A stretch of DNA of 64,000 nt from assembly GCA_938009275.1 (NCBI GenBank), contig CALLHY010000003.1, forward strand, positions 33,160 through 97,159, given 5' to 3'. A program made the position numbers and the translations under genes. Positions 9,793-18,931 of the stretch are shown here, one piece after another (position 1 is the first letter of the stretch; every line of letters starts with the position of its first letter). The notes below the pieces were generated by a model. The model ran no database searches. It was not told the origin of the DNA and saw only the letters and a program-made list of their open reading frames with translations. Origin of the DNA: an uncultured bacterium. Its GTDB lineage: Bacteria; Cloacimonadota; Cloacimonadia; Cloacimonadales; Cloacimonadaceae.

Positions 9793-10533
9793 ATGAACAA
9801 GATGCTTATCATTCTCTGTGTTTTCACGCTGCTTTTCTGCCTGTCTTGCACCAATAAGCAGCCTGAAGTAACCCTGCTGACAGAAAACTACCCACCCTTA
9901 ACCTACCTGGATGGAGACATAGTTACCGGATATGCCGCTGAGATTGTTGATGCCATGCAAAAGGTGATGAAGACAGATTACAAACCCACCGTGCTGACTT
10001 GGGACAATGCCTACCAACGTGCCTTATCTGAGCCAAACATAGTGATATTTACCATGGAGCGCACAGATGATCGCGAAGACAAGTTTAACTGGATTGGCCC
10101 TTTGGGTGTGAATAAAACTTATTTCTTTGCACGGGCTAATTCGGAACTGGACATCAGCAATCTGGACGATGCCAAGGAAGTTCCTGCCATAGGCACGGTT
10201 ACTAACTGGTTTTCGGAGCAGTATCTGATTGATAATGGCTTTAACAATCTTGAAAGCTCACCAAACCCAAGCACAGTAATAGAGATGCTTATGAACAAAA
10301 AGGTGGACATGATAGCTTTCACCGACCTTTCCTGCAAGATGATTGCCGAGAAAGCACGCTATAAATACTCAGACCTGAAACCTCTATTCGAGTTTATGAG
10401 CACGGGCTATTACATAGGCATATCGAAACAAACCGATGCCAGGATAGTAGATAAATGGCAAAAAGCCTTTTTGGCAATTCAACGAGAGGGAGAACTGGAC
10501 AAGTTGAAGGATAGATGGTTTCCTGAAGAATAA
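9793..10533 (+). CDS. Solute-binding lipoprotein, SBP_bac_3 type
   Basis: The 246-residue product has a lipoprotein signal with a lipobox ending LSC at about residue 19, so it is probably anchored in the periplasm or on a membrane. The mature part follows the family-3 solute-binding pattern: YPPLTYLDGDIVTGYAAEIVDAM, ERTDDREDKFNWIGPL and a final W..AFLAIQREGELDKLKDRW. The family binds amino acids or similar small solutes for ABC import or sensing. No permease or ATPase gene is nearby, so it may serve a distant transporter. AAGGAG precedes the ATG, 38 bp after comM; a hairpin terminator follows. Confidence 0.85.
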   Translation: MNKMLIILCVFTLLFCLSCTNKQPEVTLLTENYPPLTYLDGDIVTGYAAEIVDAMQKVMKTDYKPTVLTWDNAYQRALSEPNIVIFTMERTDDREDKFNWIGPLGVNKTYFFARANSELDISNLDDAKEVPAIGTVTNWFSEQYLIDNGFNNLESSPNPSTVIEMLMNKKVDMIAFTDLSCKMIAEKARYKYSDLKPLFEFMSTGYYIGISKQTDARIVDKWQKAFLAIQREGELDKLKDRWFPEE

Positions 10534-10562
10534 GCAGTTTCACTTTCTCATCATAAAAAGCA

Positions 10563-10589
10563 AAAAAGCCGTCTTTATGACGGCTTTTT
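10563..10589. terminator. Bidirectional intrinsic terminator
   Basis: An 11-bp perfect stem (AAAAAGCCGTC paired with GACGGCTTTTT) around a 5-nt loop lies between the convergent genes ending at 10533 and 10612. It has a T-run on both strands. Confidence 0.9.
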
Positions 10590-10611
10590 CTTGAGCATAA
10601 GTCTTTATGTA

Positions 10612-12411
10612 CTATTTCATCAGCATCAATTTGCGGGTTTGGTGAGTACCCTGGGTATTTAGCTTATACAAATATACCCCGCTGGCGCATGGCTTTCCGC
10701 TATTATCCATCCCGTTCCAGGATAGGCTGTTTGTGCCTGCGCTTACCTTAAAACTGGTAACTAACTGACCTGCTATGTTATATATATTAACCGTTCCACT
10801 TTCCGCAGCTTTCACCACCACATCGAAGCTAGTGTATTGTCCTGCGCGGAAGGGATTGGGATAAGCTACACCAATGCTGCTTCTATCGGGAAGTTCCGGG
10901 CTTTGCGGATCGTTGCCAATAGTTACATTAATCGGCCCAAAGAACATATTGGTTCCATCTATAGAAATAGATTCCAGCCAGAAATACCATACTCCCGTGG
11001 CAGTTATTTCTGTGGCAACATAGCTGTAATTGCCGCCGGTACTGGAATTGGTAGCCAAAATAACATTGGGGGTCAGGCACATTGCTGCGTTTAAGCCAGA
11101 GGACTCGGCTGCATAGATTTTGAAGCCATGCAAATCTGATTCCGAAGCGGTTTCCCAGGCAATCTCTGCCAGATTATTCGTGTTCACATGGGCGTTAAAA
11201 TAACTTAGTGTTACAGGCAGTGGATCATCCAGAGGTGCGGCAATAGTAAATTCACCTATCTCGTCCACGTTATTGGCCCGGATGGTGGAAGCGTCTAACA
11301 GGATATAATCATTCCAATAGTCCCACTCGCCATCATAAGGACGATACAACAGCCTCCAATCCGCAGGAGCTTTGGCAAAATCAAGCTCATTTACGGTGAA
11401 GCTTAGCTTTACATTAAATGACTCCATGGTGCTACCCAGTTTCCAGAGCTTCTTAACGGTTTTGTCCACACCGGCTGGCAATGCACCCAGTGGCTGTGTT
11501 AATACTTCGTTCACATAGAGCTGCTTCATTTGGTCTGTTGCTCCGGTTTCTATTCCGGCAATAACCTCCATCTCCACATTGGCCTCAGGAAAATCGAACG
11601 TCAGCGGCAAAGCAGTCAGGTCTGGCGTTGCATTTGCTGCATTGAAGGGTACGGCAGCGGGAGAGATATGCAGATCAAAGTCAAACCAACCTTTATCTGG
11701 ATCAACTAAGGGATTGGTAACGAAGGTTACTCCATCCAGAATCATATCTACCTTGTAGTTCGAACCGGCAAACAATGCTGCCCAGTTCGCATCAGATTGA
11801 TCCAGATCAAGCTCGCCAAAGCCATAGCCTGTTTGCGGCATCCCGGTACCAATGCTGCCCATCCACGCGGCTGTAGCGGGGTTCAATGCCCTTATCTGAG
11901 CTTCATTGGGATAGGGAGTGGTAATTACAAATGACGCTCCATAGAGATACAAAACCGGAGTTCCATTATAAGAAATTGTGCCATTGGCATTGGCATAAAC
12001 GCGTTCATCACCCGCCTGGCCTACAGTATCCCAAGGATCGGAGGGATCAACTGTATTAACCCGACGGAAAGACACCAGGTCAAATTGGCTGAACTGAATG
12101 GTGATCTCACCGGGCATACTGGCAATAGGTGTGTTTTCTGCGGTGCAGGTGAGAGAGGTTGTAAGCCCATAACCTACATACCGCTCTGCATAATAATGGA
12201 AGAGATAACCCGGAGCAGGGCTTTCGGTAAAGTGGTTGCCGTCGTGCTGAAACATGGGATTCATGCCCATATTGTCCAGGTCATACACCCAGTTACCAAT
12301 TCTGCCGGAGGATTGCAAGTCGTCCACAGCAAAAGTGAACAGGGGCTGTGCCTGTAATCCCAGAAATGCAAAAGATAGTAATACTAATGTAAGTAGCATG
12401 CTTTTTAACAT
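10612..12411 (-). CDS. Large secreted protein with C-terminal FlgD-like/T9SS-type sorting domain
   Basis: ATG 12411 is preceded by AAAGGAGA and followed by a signal peptide (MLKSMLLTLVLLSFAFLGLQA); a frame seven codons longer lacks these cues. The 599-residue product has an unrecognised beta-rich body. An FN3-like stretch starts near LPVTLSYFNAHV with EIAWETASESDLHGFKIYAAES. The last ~85 residues form a sorting domain: YPNPFRAGQ, VNIYNIAGQLV, LSWNGMDNSGKPCASGVY and the final RKLMLMK. In Bacteroidota this domain directs type IX secretion; whether this lineage uses the same route cannot be told from this window. The substrate is unknown. Confidence 0.82.
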   Translation of the reverse strand: MLKSMLLTLVLLSFAFLGLQAQPLFTFAVDDLQSSGRIGNWVYDLDNMGMNPMFQHDGNHFTESPAPGYLFHYYAERYVGYGLTTSLTCTAENTPIASMPGEITIQFSQFDLVSFRRVNTVDPSDPWDTVGQAGDERVYANANGTISYNGTPVLYLYGASFVITTPYPNEAQIRALNPATAAWMGSIGTGMPQTGYGFGELDLDQSDANWAALFAGSNYKVDMILDGVTFVTNPLVDPDKGWFDFDLHISPAAVPFNAANATPDLTALPLTFDFPEANVEMEVIAGIETGATDQMKQLYVNEVLTQPLGALPAGVDKTVKKLWKLGSTMESFNVKLSFTVNELDFAKAPADWRLLYRPYDGEWDYWNDYILLDASTIRANNVDEIGEFTIAAPLDDPLPVTLSYFNAHVNTNNLAEIAWETASESDLHGFKIYAAESSGLNAAMCLTPNVILATNSSTGGNYSYVATEITATGVWYFWLESISIDGTNMFFGPINVTIGNDPQSPELPDRSSIGVAYPNPFRAGQYTSFDVVVKAAESGTVNIYNIAGQLVTSFKVSAGTNSLSWNGMDNSGKPCASGVYLYKLNTQGTHQTRKLMLMK

Positions 12412-12577
12412 GTTGTCTCCTTTGGCAGCCAATCTGCCAGATTAAGTGATTATTTTAGGTATCATGCAGCATATAATAAGCGTGATTATCCTAAAACCAA
12501 TAAATCATTTTTACTATCTTGCTGTTAACTGAAGCAAGATACGTAGGTTAACGTGTTCTACACCGGGCTTTGGCATA

Positions 12578-14722
12578 TTAATCATTCGCACTGCGCACCA
12601 TATAAAAACGCGCATCACCGCTAAAGTTGGTTGTATATGAGGCACTGAAGCTTTGGCCTAAATATGTCCATTGCTCAAAGGGGGCATAGGGATTGTCGGA
12701 TATATAGATGCGATAGTGAGTTGCCCCTGCCACGGATCGCCAGCTAAGCTGAACTTCGGTTTCGTTAATACTAATCTCCAGGTCTTGCACCGCATCGGGG
12801 AAACTTTGCTCTTGCCATGCCAGATATGGATACCCGTAATTTTGATAGCCGGAGCTATCGTGCCGCCAGACATCTGCAAAGTTCCAGGCAGCAAAAGTGC
12901 TTTGAGACCCGGGATAGATCATTTGAGCATGTGTTTTGCCTCTGTTTTGGCTGTCATTGGGAATACCGGTGCTGTCGATATCCCAATAGCTATTGTTAAC
13001 TGTGCTGTTATCATATAAATAGCCTGTAACGCCCCCTGCGAAAGTTCCACCGGAGCTAAGTGTAATTTCTCCAGTACCATAACAGCGGTTTACGTAGCCA
13101 GGGTTTGATCCTCCCACCACGCCTACTACTCCGCCTATCATTCTGCCGCCGGAAACGGAGGCATGGCTATAACAGTCGTTAATGTAACCCCAGGTTAAAT
13201 ACCCCACCAAGCCGCCAAGGTTCCATCCTGCATTAATACTGCCAGTGCTATAGCTCTGGCTAAGAGTGCCGGTTATGCTTCCGCTACTGCCCAGAGAGCC
13301 AAGTAAAGCTCCAACAGAATCTCCGGCATAAGGAACATTAACATCTGCCATACAACCAGTAACAAGGGTGTTGGTTAATCTGCCGCACAAGCCCCCAGAG
13401 TTATTCGCTGCCATCAGCTGACAGGAAACAGTAATATTGCTAAGGGTTCCGCCATTGCCATCGCTAATTAATGTGGCAGAGTAGTCCTTCCCCAATATAC
13501 GCGCGTTTTGCAGGTGCAGGTTCATAAATGTGGCATTTTGAGTATAGGCAAAGATGGCCGAGTAGTCAGTTTTAGGACGATTTATGCTAAGATTTATAAT
13601 CTTGTAGCCACTACCATCCAGGTGGCCTGTAAAAGGCGTTGATGAACTGCCAATGGGCAGCCAGCCCTGTCCGTGGTCCCAAACCACGCTGGAGCTCAGG
13701 TCTACGTCGCTGTATAGCTTGAACCAGGCAGCGGGTGCCAGCCGGATCGCATTCAACTGAGCTGCATTATATATCTGATATGGGTTGCTTTGAGTACCGC
13801 TTCCCGATAGAGCCCCGATGCTTACTATAGCAGGTGTTTCCCAGCTTGCAGGGAGCGAAAGATTTGGATATGAAACGCCTTCGGCAATGCTCCATTGAGT
13901 GCTGAAGTTCCAGGTTTCGTAGGTGGATTGCTGCTTCATCTGAGTGGTTGTTTTGGGTGTTCCTAAGGGGCTGGAGGCCTGACCGGAGCTTTGTGTGTCC
14001 CAATAGCAATACTTTGCCGTGCCGCCACCGCTGTTGCCAATAAAGCCACCCTGATTGTAAGTGGTACCGCCATTTACAGCTCCGCTGCTATAGCAATGGT
14101 AGTAATACGCGTTGTTAAATCCGTTTTGTCCCGCTAAACCGCCCACATGCTCCGATCCTTGAACCGCCACCTGAGCATAGCAATTGGTTATAACGGCATT
14201 GTGATTGGCATAGCCTAATAGTCCCCCTACCACCGTGTTGCCAATTATGCTTCCCGTGGCAGAGCAGTTGTTCACAGTTCCACCAGTTATCACACCCGCC
14301 AATCCCCCTGCATACACAAATCCACGCATATTAATGTCACGTAGATGAATACGGCTTAGTTTTGCCGCATTTGCAAAACCGAACATACCTGTATAATAGG
14401 TACCCGCCCGGCTGAGATATAAGCCCTGAATCTCGTATCCACAGCCGTCATAGCTGCCTGTGAAGGTGGTTCCGCCATTACCGATGGGTGTCCATCCCGC
14501 TCCTGAATCAAGTTCGGTGCTGGCAGAGGCATCGATATTATCGGTTTGGAGGTAATGTAAGCTCCACATCGATGGCGTTTGCATCAGCCAAACAAGATTG
14601 TTAAAAGTAGATAACTGATAGGGATTTTCGGGGCTGCCACTACCAAATTCAGGGGCAACGGCTATCTGGGCAAAAAGGCCAAAGCACAAGGCGAGCATAA
14701 GGACGGTTACTATCGCTTTCAT
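12578..14722 (-). CDS. Secreted GLUG-repeat protein with C-terminal FN3-like module
   Basis: ATG 14722 follows AAGGAAG and starts a signal peptide (MKAIVTVLMLALCFGLFAQ). The 714-residue protein has two similar halves. Each opens with a G(S)GSxxNPYQ(L/I)xxxxxLxxxR/L module, has a WxPIGxxxTxFTGxxDGxGYxIxxL segment, and continues with GLUG-type repeats (GGLAGVITGGTVNNC, VGGLLGYANHNAVITNC, GGLVGYLTWGYINDC, IGGVVGVVGG). GLUG repeats build right-handed beta-helices in surface proteins. The end is an FN3-like module (VQLSWRSVAGATHYRIYISD to ARFYMVRSAND). No sorting domain of the FlgD type is present. An adhesion or matrix role is only inferred. Confidence 0.85.
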   Translation of the reverse strand: MKAIVTVLMLALCFGLFAQIAVAPEFGSGSPENPYQLSTFNNLVWLMQTPSMWSLHYLQTDNIDASASTELDSGAGWTPIGNGGTTFTGSYDGCGYEIQGLYLSRAGTYYTGMFGFANAAKLSRIHLRDINMRGFVYAGGLAGVITGGTVNNCSATGSIIGNTVVGGLLGYANHNAVITNCYAQVAVQGSEHVGGLAGQNGFNNAYYYHCYSSGAVNGGTTYNQGGFIGNSGGGTAKYCYWDTQSSGQASSPLGTPKTTTQMKQQSTYETWNFSTQWSIAEGVSYPNLSLPASWETPAIVSIGALSGSGTQSNPYQIYNAAQLNAIRLAPAAWFKLYSDVDLSSSVVWDHGQGWLPIGSSSTPFTGHLDGSGYKIINLSINRPKTDYSAIFAYTQNATFMNLHLQNARILGKDYSATLISDGNGGTLSNITVSCQLMAANNSGGLCGRLTNTLVTGCMADVNVPYAGDSVGALLGSLGSSGSITGTLSQSYSTGSINAGWNLGGLVGYLTWGYINDCYSHASVSGGRMIGGVVGVVGGSNPGYVNRCYGTGEITLSSGGTFAGGVTGYLYDNSTVNNSYWDIDSTGIPNDSQNRGKTHAQMIYPGSQSTFAAWNFADVWRHDSSGYQNYGYPYLAWQEQSFPDAVQDLEISINETEVQLSWRSVAGATHYRIYISDNPYAPFEQWTYLGQSFSASYTTNFSGDARFYMVRSAND

Positions 14723-15082
14723 AAGCACTTCCTTATCAGGGTTGTTATAGTTCAATGCTCCAGAATTGTGGAGTTATCACAGATTATGCAAATCTATATT
14801 ATATTACTGGCATAGCGTGGCAATTATGAATACCGCTCTTATTACGTCAAGATAAATAAGCCAATTCACATCCCCCGCTTACAAACAAGATATCATATTT
14901 GGTTTTTGCTGCATTTTTCCGCGGCCTTTCCTGCTGCTTCCTTGCTGCTATCCTGTATCGAATACAGGATAGCAGCAAGGAAGCAGCAGGGAACATCCTT
15001 CAAAGAATGTATTATCGAAAAGTTGTTGACCAATTACATAGTGCTATTTGTTTTGAGTTATGTGAATTTACGAGGAGAGATA
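14723..15082. other. Intergenic region between divergent genes
   Basis: 360 bp without a gene. It contains the long hairpin at 14927-14993. Reading frames crossing it have no ribosome site. Confidence 0.6.
14927..14993. repeat. Long perfect hairpin, copy 1 of a dispersed element
   Basis: Arms 14930-14958 and 14962-14990 are perfectly complementary over 29 bp around a CGA loop, and G-T and A-T pairs extend the stem to 67 nt. The right arm (14964-14993) recurs identically over 30 bp at 34687-34716. It lies 90 bp upstream of the DUF3795 gene. Confidence 0.85.
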
Positions 15083-15517
15083 ATGACAGATTACCTAGCC
15101 TATTGCGGATTGTATTGTGGGGCATGCTGCAGCCGGATCAGCCAGGAAAAGCATGAAGGGGTGGCAAGTGCTTTGGAAATGCATACCGAGCCGGATGAAC
15201 AGCCCTGCAAAGGATGCGATTCGGGAGAGCAAAATACCTGTGAATTTGCTATATGCAACCGAGAGCATGGCACGGTTAGCTGTGCTTTTTGCCCGGAATT
15301 TCCCTGCGATAGGATCGAGAAATTCAGCGTGGAAGAATGGGAACACCACAAATGTGTGCTGGAGAATCTTAGCCGTATGCGAGAAGTTGGAGTAGAGAAA
15401 TGGTTGGAGGAACAAAAGATGTTTTGGCAATGCCCATCATGCGGTTGCCGCGTGCAATGGTATCAAGAGTATTGCACCCGCTGTAAAGAAAGCGTTGCCC
15501 ACAAATCACTTTGGTAA
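15083..15517 (+). CDS. DUF3795 cysteine-rich protein
   Basis: ATG 15083 is preceded by GAGGAGAG; a longer open frame runs back through the hairpin element without a ribosome site. The 144-residue product opens with the DUF3795 signature YCGLYCGACCSRI. Further cysteine groups follow: CKGCDSG, CEFAICN, CAFCPEFPCDRI, and a C-terminal zinc-ribbon pattern CPSCGCRVQWYQEYCTRC. It is probably a small cytosolic metal-binding protein. The family has no established function. Confidence 0.85.
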   Translation: MTDYLAYCGLYCGACCSRISQEKHEGVASALEMHTEPDEQPCKGCDSGEQNTCEFAICNREHGTVSCAFCPEFPCDRIEKFSVEEWEHHKCVLENLSRMREVGVEKWLEEQKMFWQCPSCGCRVQWYQEYCTRCKESVAHKSLW

Positions 15518-15635
15518 CTCGGCACCCAGCTATTTACGTACGGGGTATGCGCAAATTAATGCCAATGATGTGGTTCTCCAGAAAACAGACTGCGTAGCTG
15601 AATCATGCAGATAGTATATGTGCAGCATACTTTAG

Positions 15636-18248
15636 TCAATCGGCATAGGCTTTTACTCTGAAGAACTGCTTTTCATCGCTGGAACACTGATATTGGAGGT
15701 CATACACAATAATCGGGCTAACCGCAGCCCAGCTATCGGGAACATCAGATACATACACAAGGTAATAATCCGCATTAGGTATCGCTTCCCAGCTTAATAG
15801 CACTTCGCCCTCCTGCTCTGTAACAAGCAACTGAGGAACATCCAGCAAGCCCATAAAAGCTTCTCCTTCAAAGAAGTCCATAATCTTTTCCACCAGATTG
15901 GCACGTGTATTGGGGAAGCTGCCGTCCACCAGTTCGCGCAATGCGTAGCTAAACACAAAAGAACGCTGACCATTATCTCCCGTATTGGCAACAGCTACAT
16001 AGCCATAGTCACTTTCTGTGAAGGCTGCTTTGGCTACAGAAGTATTGGGAGAGAAAATATCAATCGAGCTGGATACAGTTTGGGTGGAACTAGCAAAGCT
16101 AATGCTATCTGTCGGGCTTCCCGCTGCACCCCAAAGCCCATTTATGGTATTGCTTGCCCCATCATCTGCACTGTCTATCCCCAGGAGTGGCCACAGAACC
16201 TCGTGGGCATCCTGTTCTCCATAAACTTCCGGCAGTAAGTAAGCCATGTCGTAGCCAACTACGTCCCCGCCTTCAAGATACAGCTTTCCCCCTGTTTCCA
16301 GATAGTCTTTAACTGCGCGAAACATATAAGGTTTATCGAAGCGGGCAATGCTGCTGCCAGGCGTTCCAAAGCTAAGGAATGCGGCATCAAAACCGAGCAT
16401 GGACTGGGGAAAGCTATTGCCATAAACGCAGGTGTAACCAAGGCCCTGCAGAGTAGTGCGGATAAAGCTCCCGCTCATGTTTCTGCCTCCATTTACACTT
16501 TCCCAGATAAGCACACCGCCATTGTTGATCACCACGCTAAACTGGATGTTCGCCCCAGCCGCCACACTAATATCAGAACTGGTATGCAGGGTAAAGGTTA
16601 CATATTGCGAACTTGCACCAGGAAGAACATATATGCTAAATGCGTCGCTTAGTTCAAAGTAGTCATCCTCGGGTAATGAGCCATATTCGGTATTGCTGAG
16701 GATGCTAACCGCTGTGCTGGATGTGCTGAGGGTGAATACGGCATTTGAACCCGCGAAACCATAGTTCCTCATGCGCAGATTCAGCGAGAATGTTTCACCT
16801 GGCTCCAGGGCTTCATTGGCATTGCTGTCATTCACTCCCAAAAACTCCTGTAAGGCTACCCTTGCCTCGTTATCGGGCAAGGGATTCAGGTCTTCCAGTG
16901 CCCTGCGCGCGTTCAGCTTACCCTCTCCCAGAAATCCCGGATAGCTGGGATTAAGCAATTCAATATCGTCACAGCTTCCTTTCACGCGGTTTACGATATC
17001 TGCCTGGCTTAAAGCAGGATAATAGGACTTAACCAATCCCACCAAAGCTACCGCCAAAGGGCTGGCATAGGATGTAGCATTATTGGTTCCCGTATTCCCC
17101 AGGGCATATCCGCCATTAAAAGTTGTGGTATAAATACGGCTGTTGGTTGCGCCAAAATCTACAAAGGCACCATAGCTGGAGGCAGTGGACTTCACTCCAG
17201 TATTCAGTAACGCAGCCGTTGCTAAAACATTGCGATATGCTGCCGGATAAACCGGGTTTTGATTATTAGAGTTACCCGCAGCGGCTACTATTATGCTTCC
17301 CAAGCCCCAAGCGTAATTAATCACTTCCTGTGCAGCCATAGAAAAGATGTTCCCGCCCCAGCTACAGTTTATTACGTCAGCTCCATTTTCTGCGGCATAA
17401 ACTATTCCCTCATAGCCTCGATATATGGAAGAGCTTACATGTGAGCAGGAGATTGGCATCAGGGTCAAATTCCAGGACAAACTGCTGGTTCCCACCCCGT
17501 TATTGGTTCTGGCTGCCATCAGCCCGGATACTGCTGTGCCGTGTCCACCGGAGTCATACGGATCATTTGCCTCATCCCCAGCTTCATTTAGCATAAAATC
17601 CCAGCCAATCAAGTCGTCAATCTTGCCGTTGGCATCATCGTCTATGCCGTTTATATCTCCGCTATCCATCACCCAGGCACTGCCATTGTGATACATAGTA
17701 TAGCCGTTGCCATTGGAATCTTCACCCAGGTTATTCCAGATGTTTTCTGCCAGGTCTACATGATCCCACTTTACTCCGGTGTCGATGATAGCCAATATAA
17801 CAGGATTTGCGCCTAATTCACCTTTGTGGATATCCCATGCCGCTTCTGCTTCCAGATAGGGCAAATACTCAGACAATGAGTAACTCGGGTCGTTGGGAAC
17901 GGCAAATATCTCGTCGGGATAAACTACTTCTGCATACTGAACGTGTTTGTCGGTGCCAAGCAAGTTCACCACAGCTTGGGGAGGTAAATCGGAGTAAACA
18001 GTAAAGATCAAAGCTATCTCGTGTTTACTGTTTTTGGGGCTAAGAAATCGCTGCTTAATCCGGCTAACCCTTAGCTTGTCTAACTTGCTGTCCAGTTCAT
18101 TAATTCCAGTTCGATTATTGCTAATGGAAAGCAGATGGCGATACTCCGGCTTTAGCTTGAATACCGCTTCCACTCCGGGCTCGATCTTTACACTGGCAAA
18201 GTAGAAAACGCTTACAAATAGTAATATGCATAAGGCTAATGTTTTCAT
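15636..18248 (-). CDS. Secreted subtilisin-family (S8) serine protease with FN3-like C-terminus
   Basis: The 870-residue protein has a signal peptide (MKTLALCILLFVSVFYFASV), then a propeptide to ~residue 120. The S8 catalytic domain contains D156 (AIIDTGV), H236 (SGGHGTAVSG), oxyanion N326 (AAAGNSNNQ) and S393 (NATSYASPLA, where GTSMASP is usual). Acidic loops rich in DxNG (180-212) look like calcium sites. After ~residue 455 come a beta-sandwich region, a segment on a flatfish-like GATase fold (YLEGGDVVGYD) and the final FN3-like module ending QFFRVKAYAD. AGGAG precedes the ATG, 8 bp after the HIT gene, so the two are probably co-transcribed. It likely degrades extracellular protein for amino-acid fermentation. 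Confidence 0.92.
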   Translation of the reverse strand: MKTLALCILLFVSVFYFASVKIEPGVEAVFKLKPEYRHLLSISNNRTGINELDSKLDKLRVSRIKQRFLSPKNSKHEIALIFTVYSDLPPQAVVNLLGTDKHVQYAEVVYPDEIFAVPNDPSYSLSEYLPYLEAEAAWDIHKGELGANPVILAIIDTGVKWDHVDLAENIWNNLGEDSNGNGYTMYHNGSAWVMDSGDINGIDDDANGKIDDLIGWDFMLNEAGDEANDPYDSGGHGTAVSGLMAARTNNGVGTSSLSWNLTLMPISCSHVSSSIYRGYEGIVYAAENGADVINCSWGGNIFSMAAQEVINYAWGLGSIIVAAAGNSNNQNPVYPAAYRNVLATAALLNTGVKSTASSYGAFVDFGATNSRIYTTTFNGGYALGNTGTNNATSYASPLAVALVGLVKSYYPALSQADIVNRVKGSCDDIELLNPSYPGFLGEGKLNARRALEDLNPLPDNEARVALQEFLGVNDSNANEALEPGETFSLNLRMRNYGFAGSNAVFTLSTSSTAVSILSNTEYGSLPEDDYFELSDAFSIYVLPGASSQYVTFTLHTSSDISVAAGANIQFSVVINNGGVLIWESVNGGRNMSGSFIRTTLQGLGYTCVYGNSFPQSMLGFDAAFLSFGTPGSSIARFDKPYMFRAVKDYLETGGKLYLEGGDVVGYDMAYLLPEVYGEQDAHEVLWPLLGIDSADDGASNTINGLWGAAGSPTDSISFASSTQTVSSSIDIFSPNTSVAKAAFTESDYGYVAVANTGDNGQRSFVFSYALRELVDGSFPNTRANLVEKIMDFFEGEAFMGLLDVPQLLVTEQEGEVLLSWEAIPNADYYLVYVSDVPDSWAAVSPIIVYDLQYQCSSDEKQFFRVKAYAD

Positions 18249-18256
18249 AATAACTC

Positions 18257-18610
18257 CTAAAATAAGCTTTCACGACCCCGCCCAAAAATGCCTGATTTAG
18301 GCTTTCCATAACGGGGGATAATGTGCAAATGAAAGTGGAATACTGTTTGACCCGCAGCCGCACCGCAATTCATTGCCAAATTGTAGGCATCGGGTTTGAA
18401 TTTCGCAGCTATTATCTGTTTAACTTCACTACATAGTTCTTGCAGGGCTATTGCCTCGTTGTCTTTCATATCGAAGTAGTCAGCAAAGTGACGCTTGGAA
18501 ATTATCAGGGCATGTCCTCTGGACACAGGGTGCTTGTCCCAGATAGCCATGAAGTGGCTGTTTTCGGCTATGTAAACAGCACAATCTAAACTGCAAAAAA
18601 TACAAGACAT
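18257..18610 (-). CDS. HIT-family hydrolase
   Basis: ATG 18610 is preceded by a GAGGT site. The 117-residue product has the Hint-type layout: CxxC zinc pair C3/C6, WDKHPVSRGHALIISKRH, and the histidine triad HFHLHIIPR (H92, H94, H96). HIT proteins hydrolyse nucleotide phosphoramidates or dinucleotide polyphosphates in the cytosol. A 30-codon upstream extension is open but unsupported. It is the first gene of a likely pair with the subtilase; no functional link is evident. Confidence 0.92.
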   Translation of the reverse strand: MSCIFCSLDCAVYIAENSHFMAIWDKHPVSRGHALIISKRHFADYFDMKDNEAIALQELCSEVKQIIAAKFKPDAYNLAMNCGAAAGQTVFHFHLHIIPRYGKPKSGIFGRGRESLF

Positions 18611-18931
18611 ATCTACCTCACACCAATATAATAGCCGCATAGCTGCTTCCTGCCACCCAGGATTATGCAGATAACCTGCTGCCGAGTTCTCTACCATCAA
18701 GCTATAATAGCCTGGTGAATACGTTACCTTTTCTTAGCTATTAGCACCTAATATTGCAGCATCTTAGCCCTGACATAACGCGAGTAAGCACATGGCGAAA
18801 TAATGATTGACAACATTCACGAGGCACTCATTATGAAGTTCTATGCAGTTTTGCAATGCGTTATACGCGATGATTCAGGTTGCATAACGGGCATAAAGGC
18901 TTAGCTTAATTAACATCAAGGAGTTCCATAG
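18611..18931. other. Intergenic region between divergent genes with candidate promoter
   Basis: About 320 bp separate the HIT gene and the hybrid kinase. TTGACA at 18807-18812, followed after 16 bp by CATTAT, is a possible kinase promoter. Nothing else is recognised. Confidence 0.4.
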
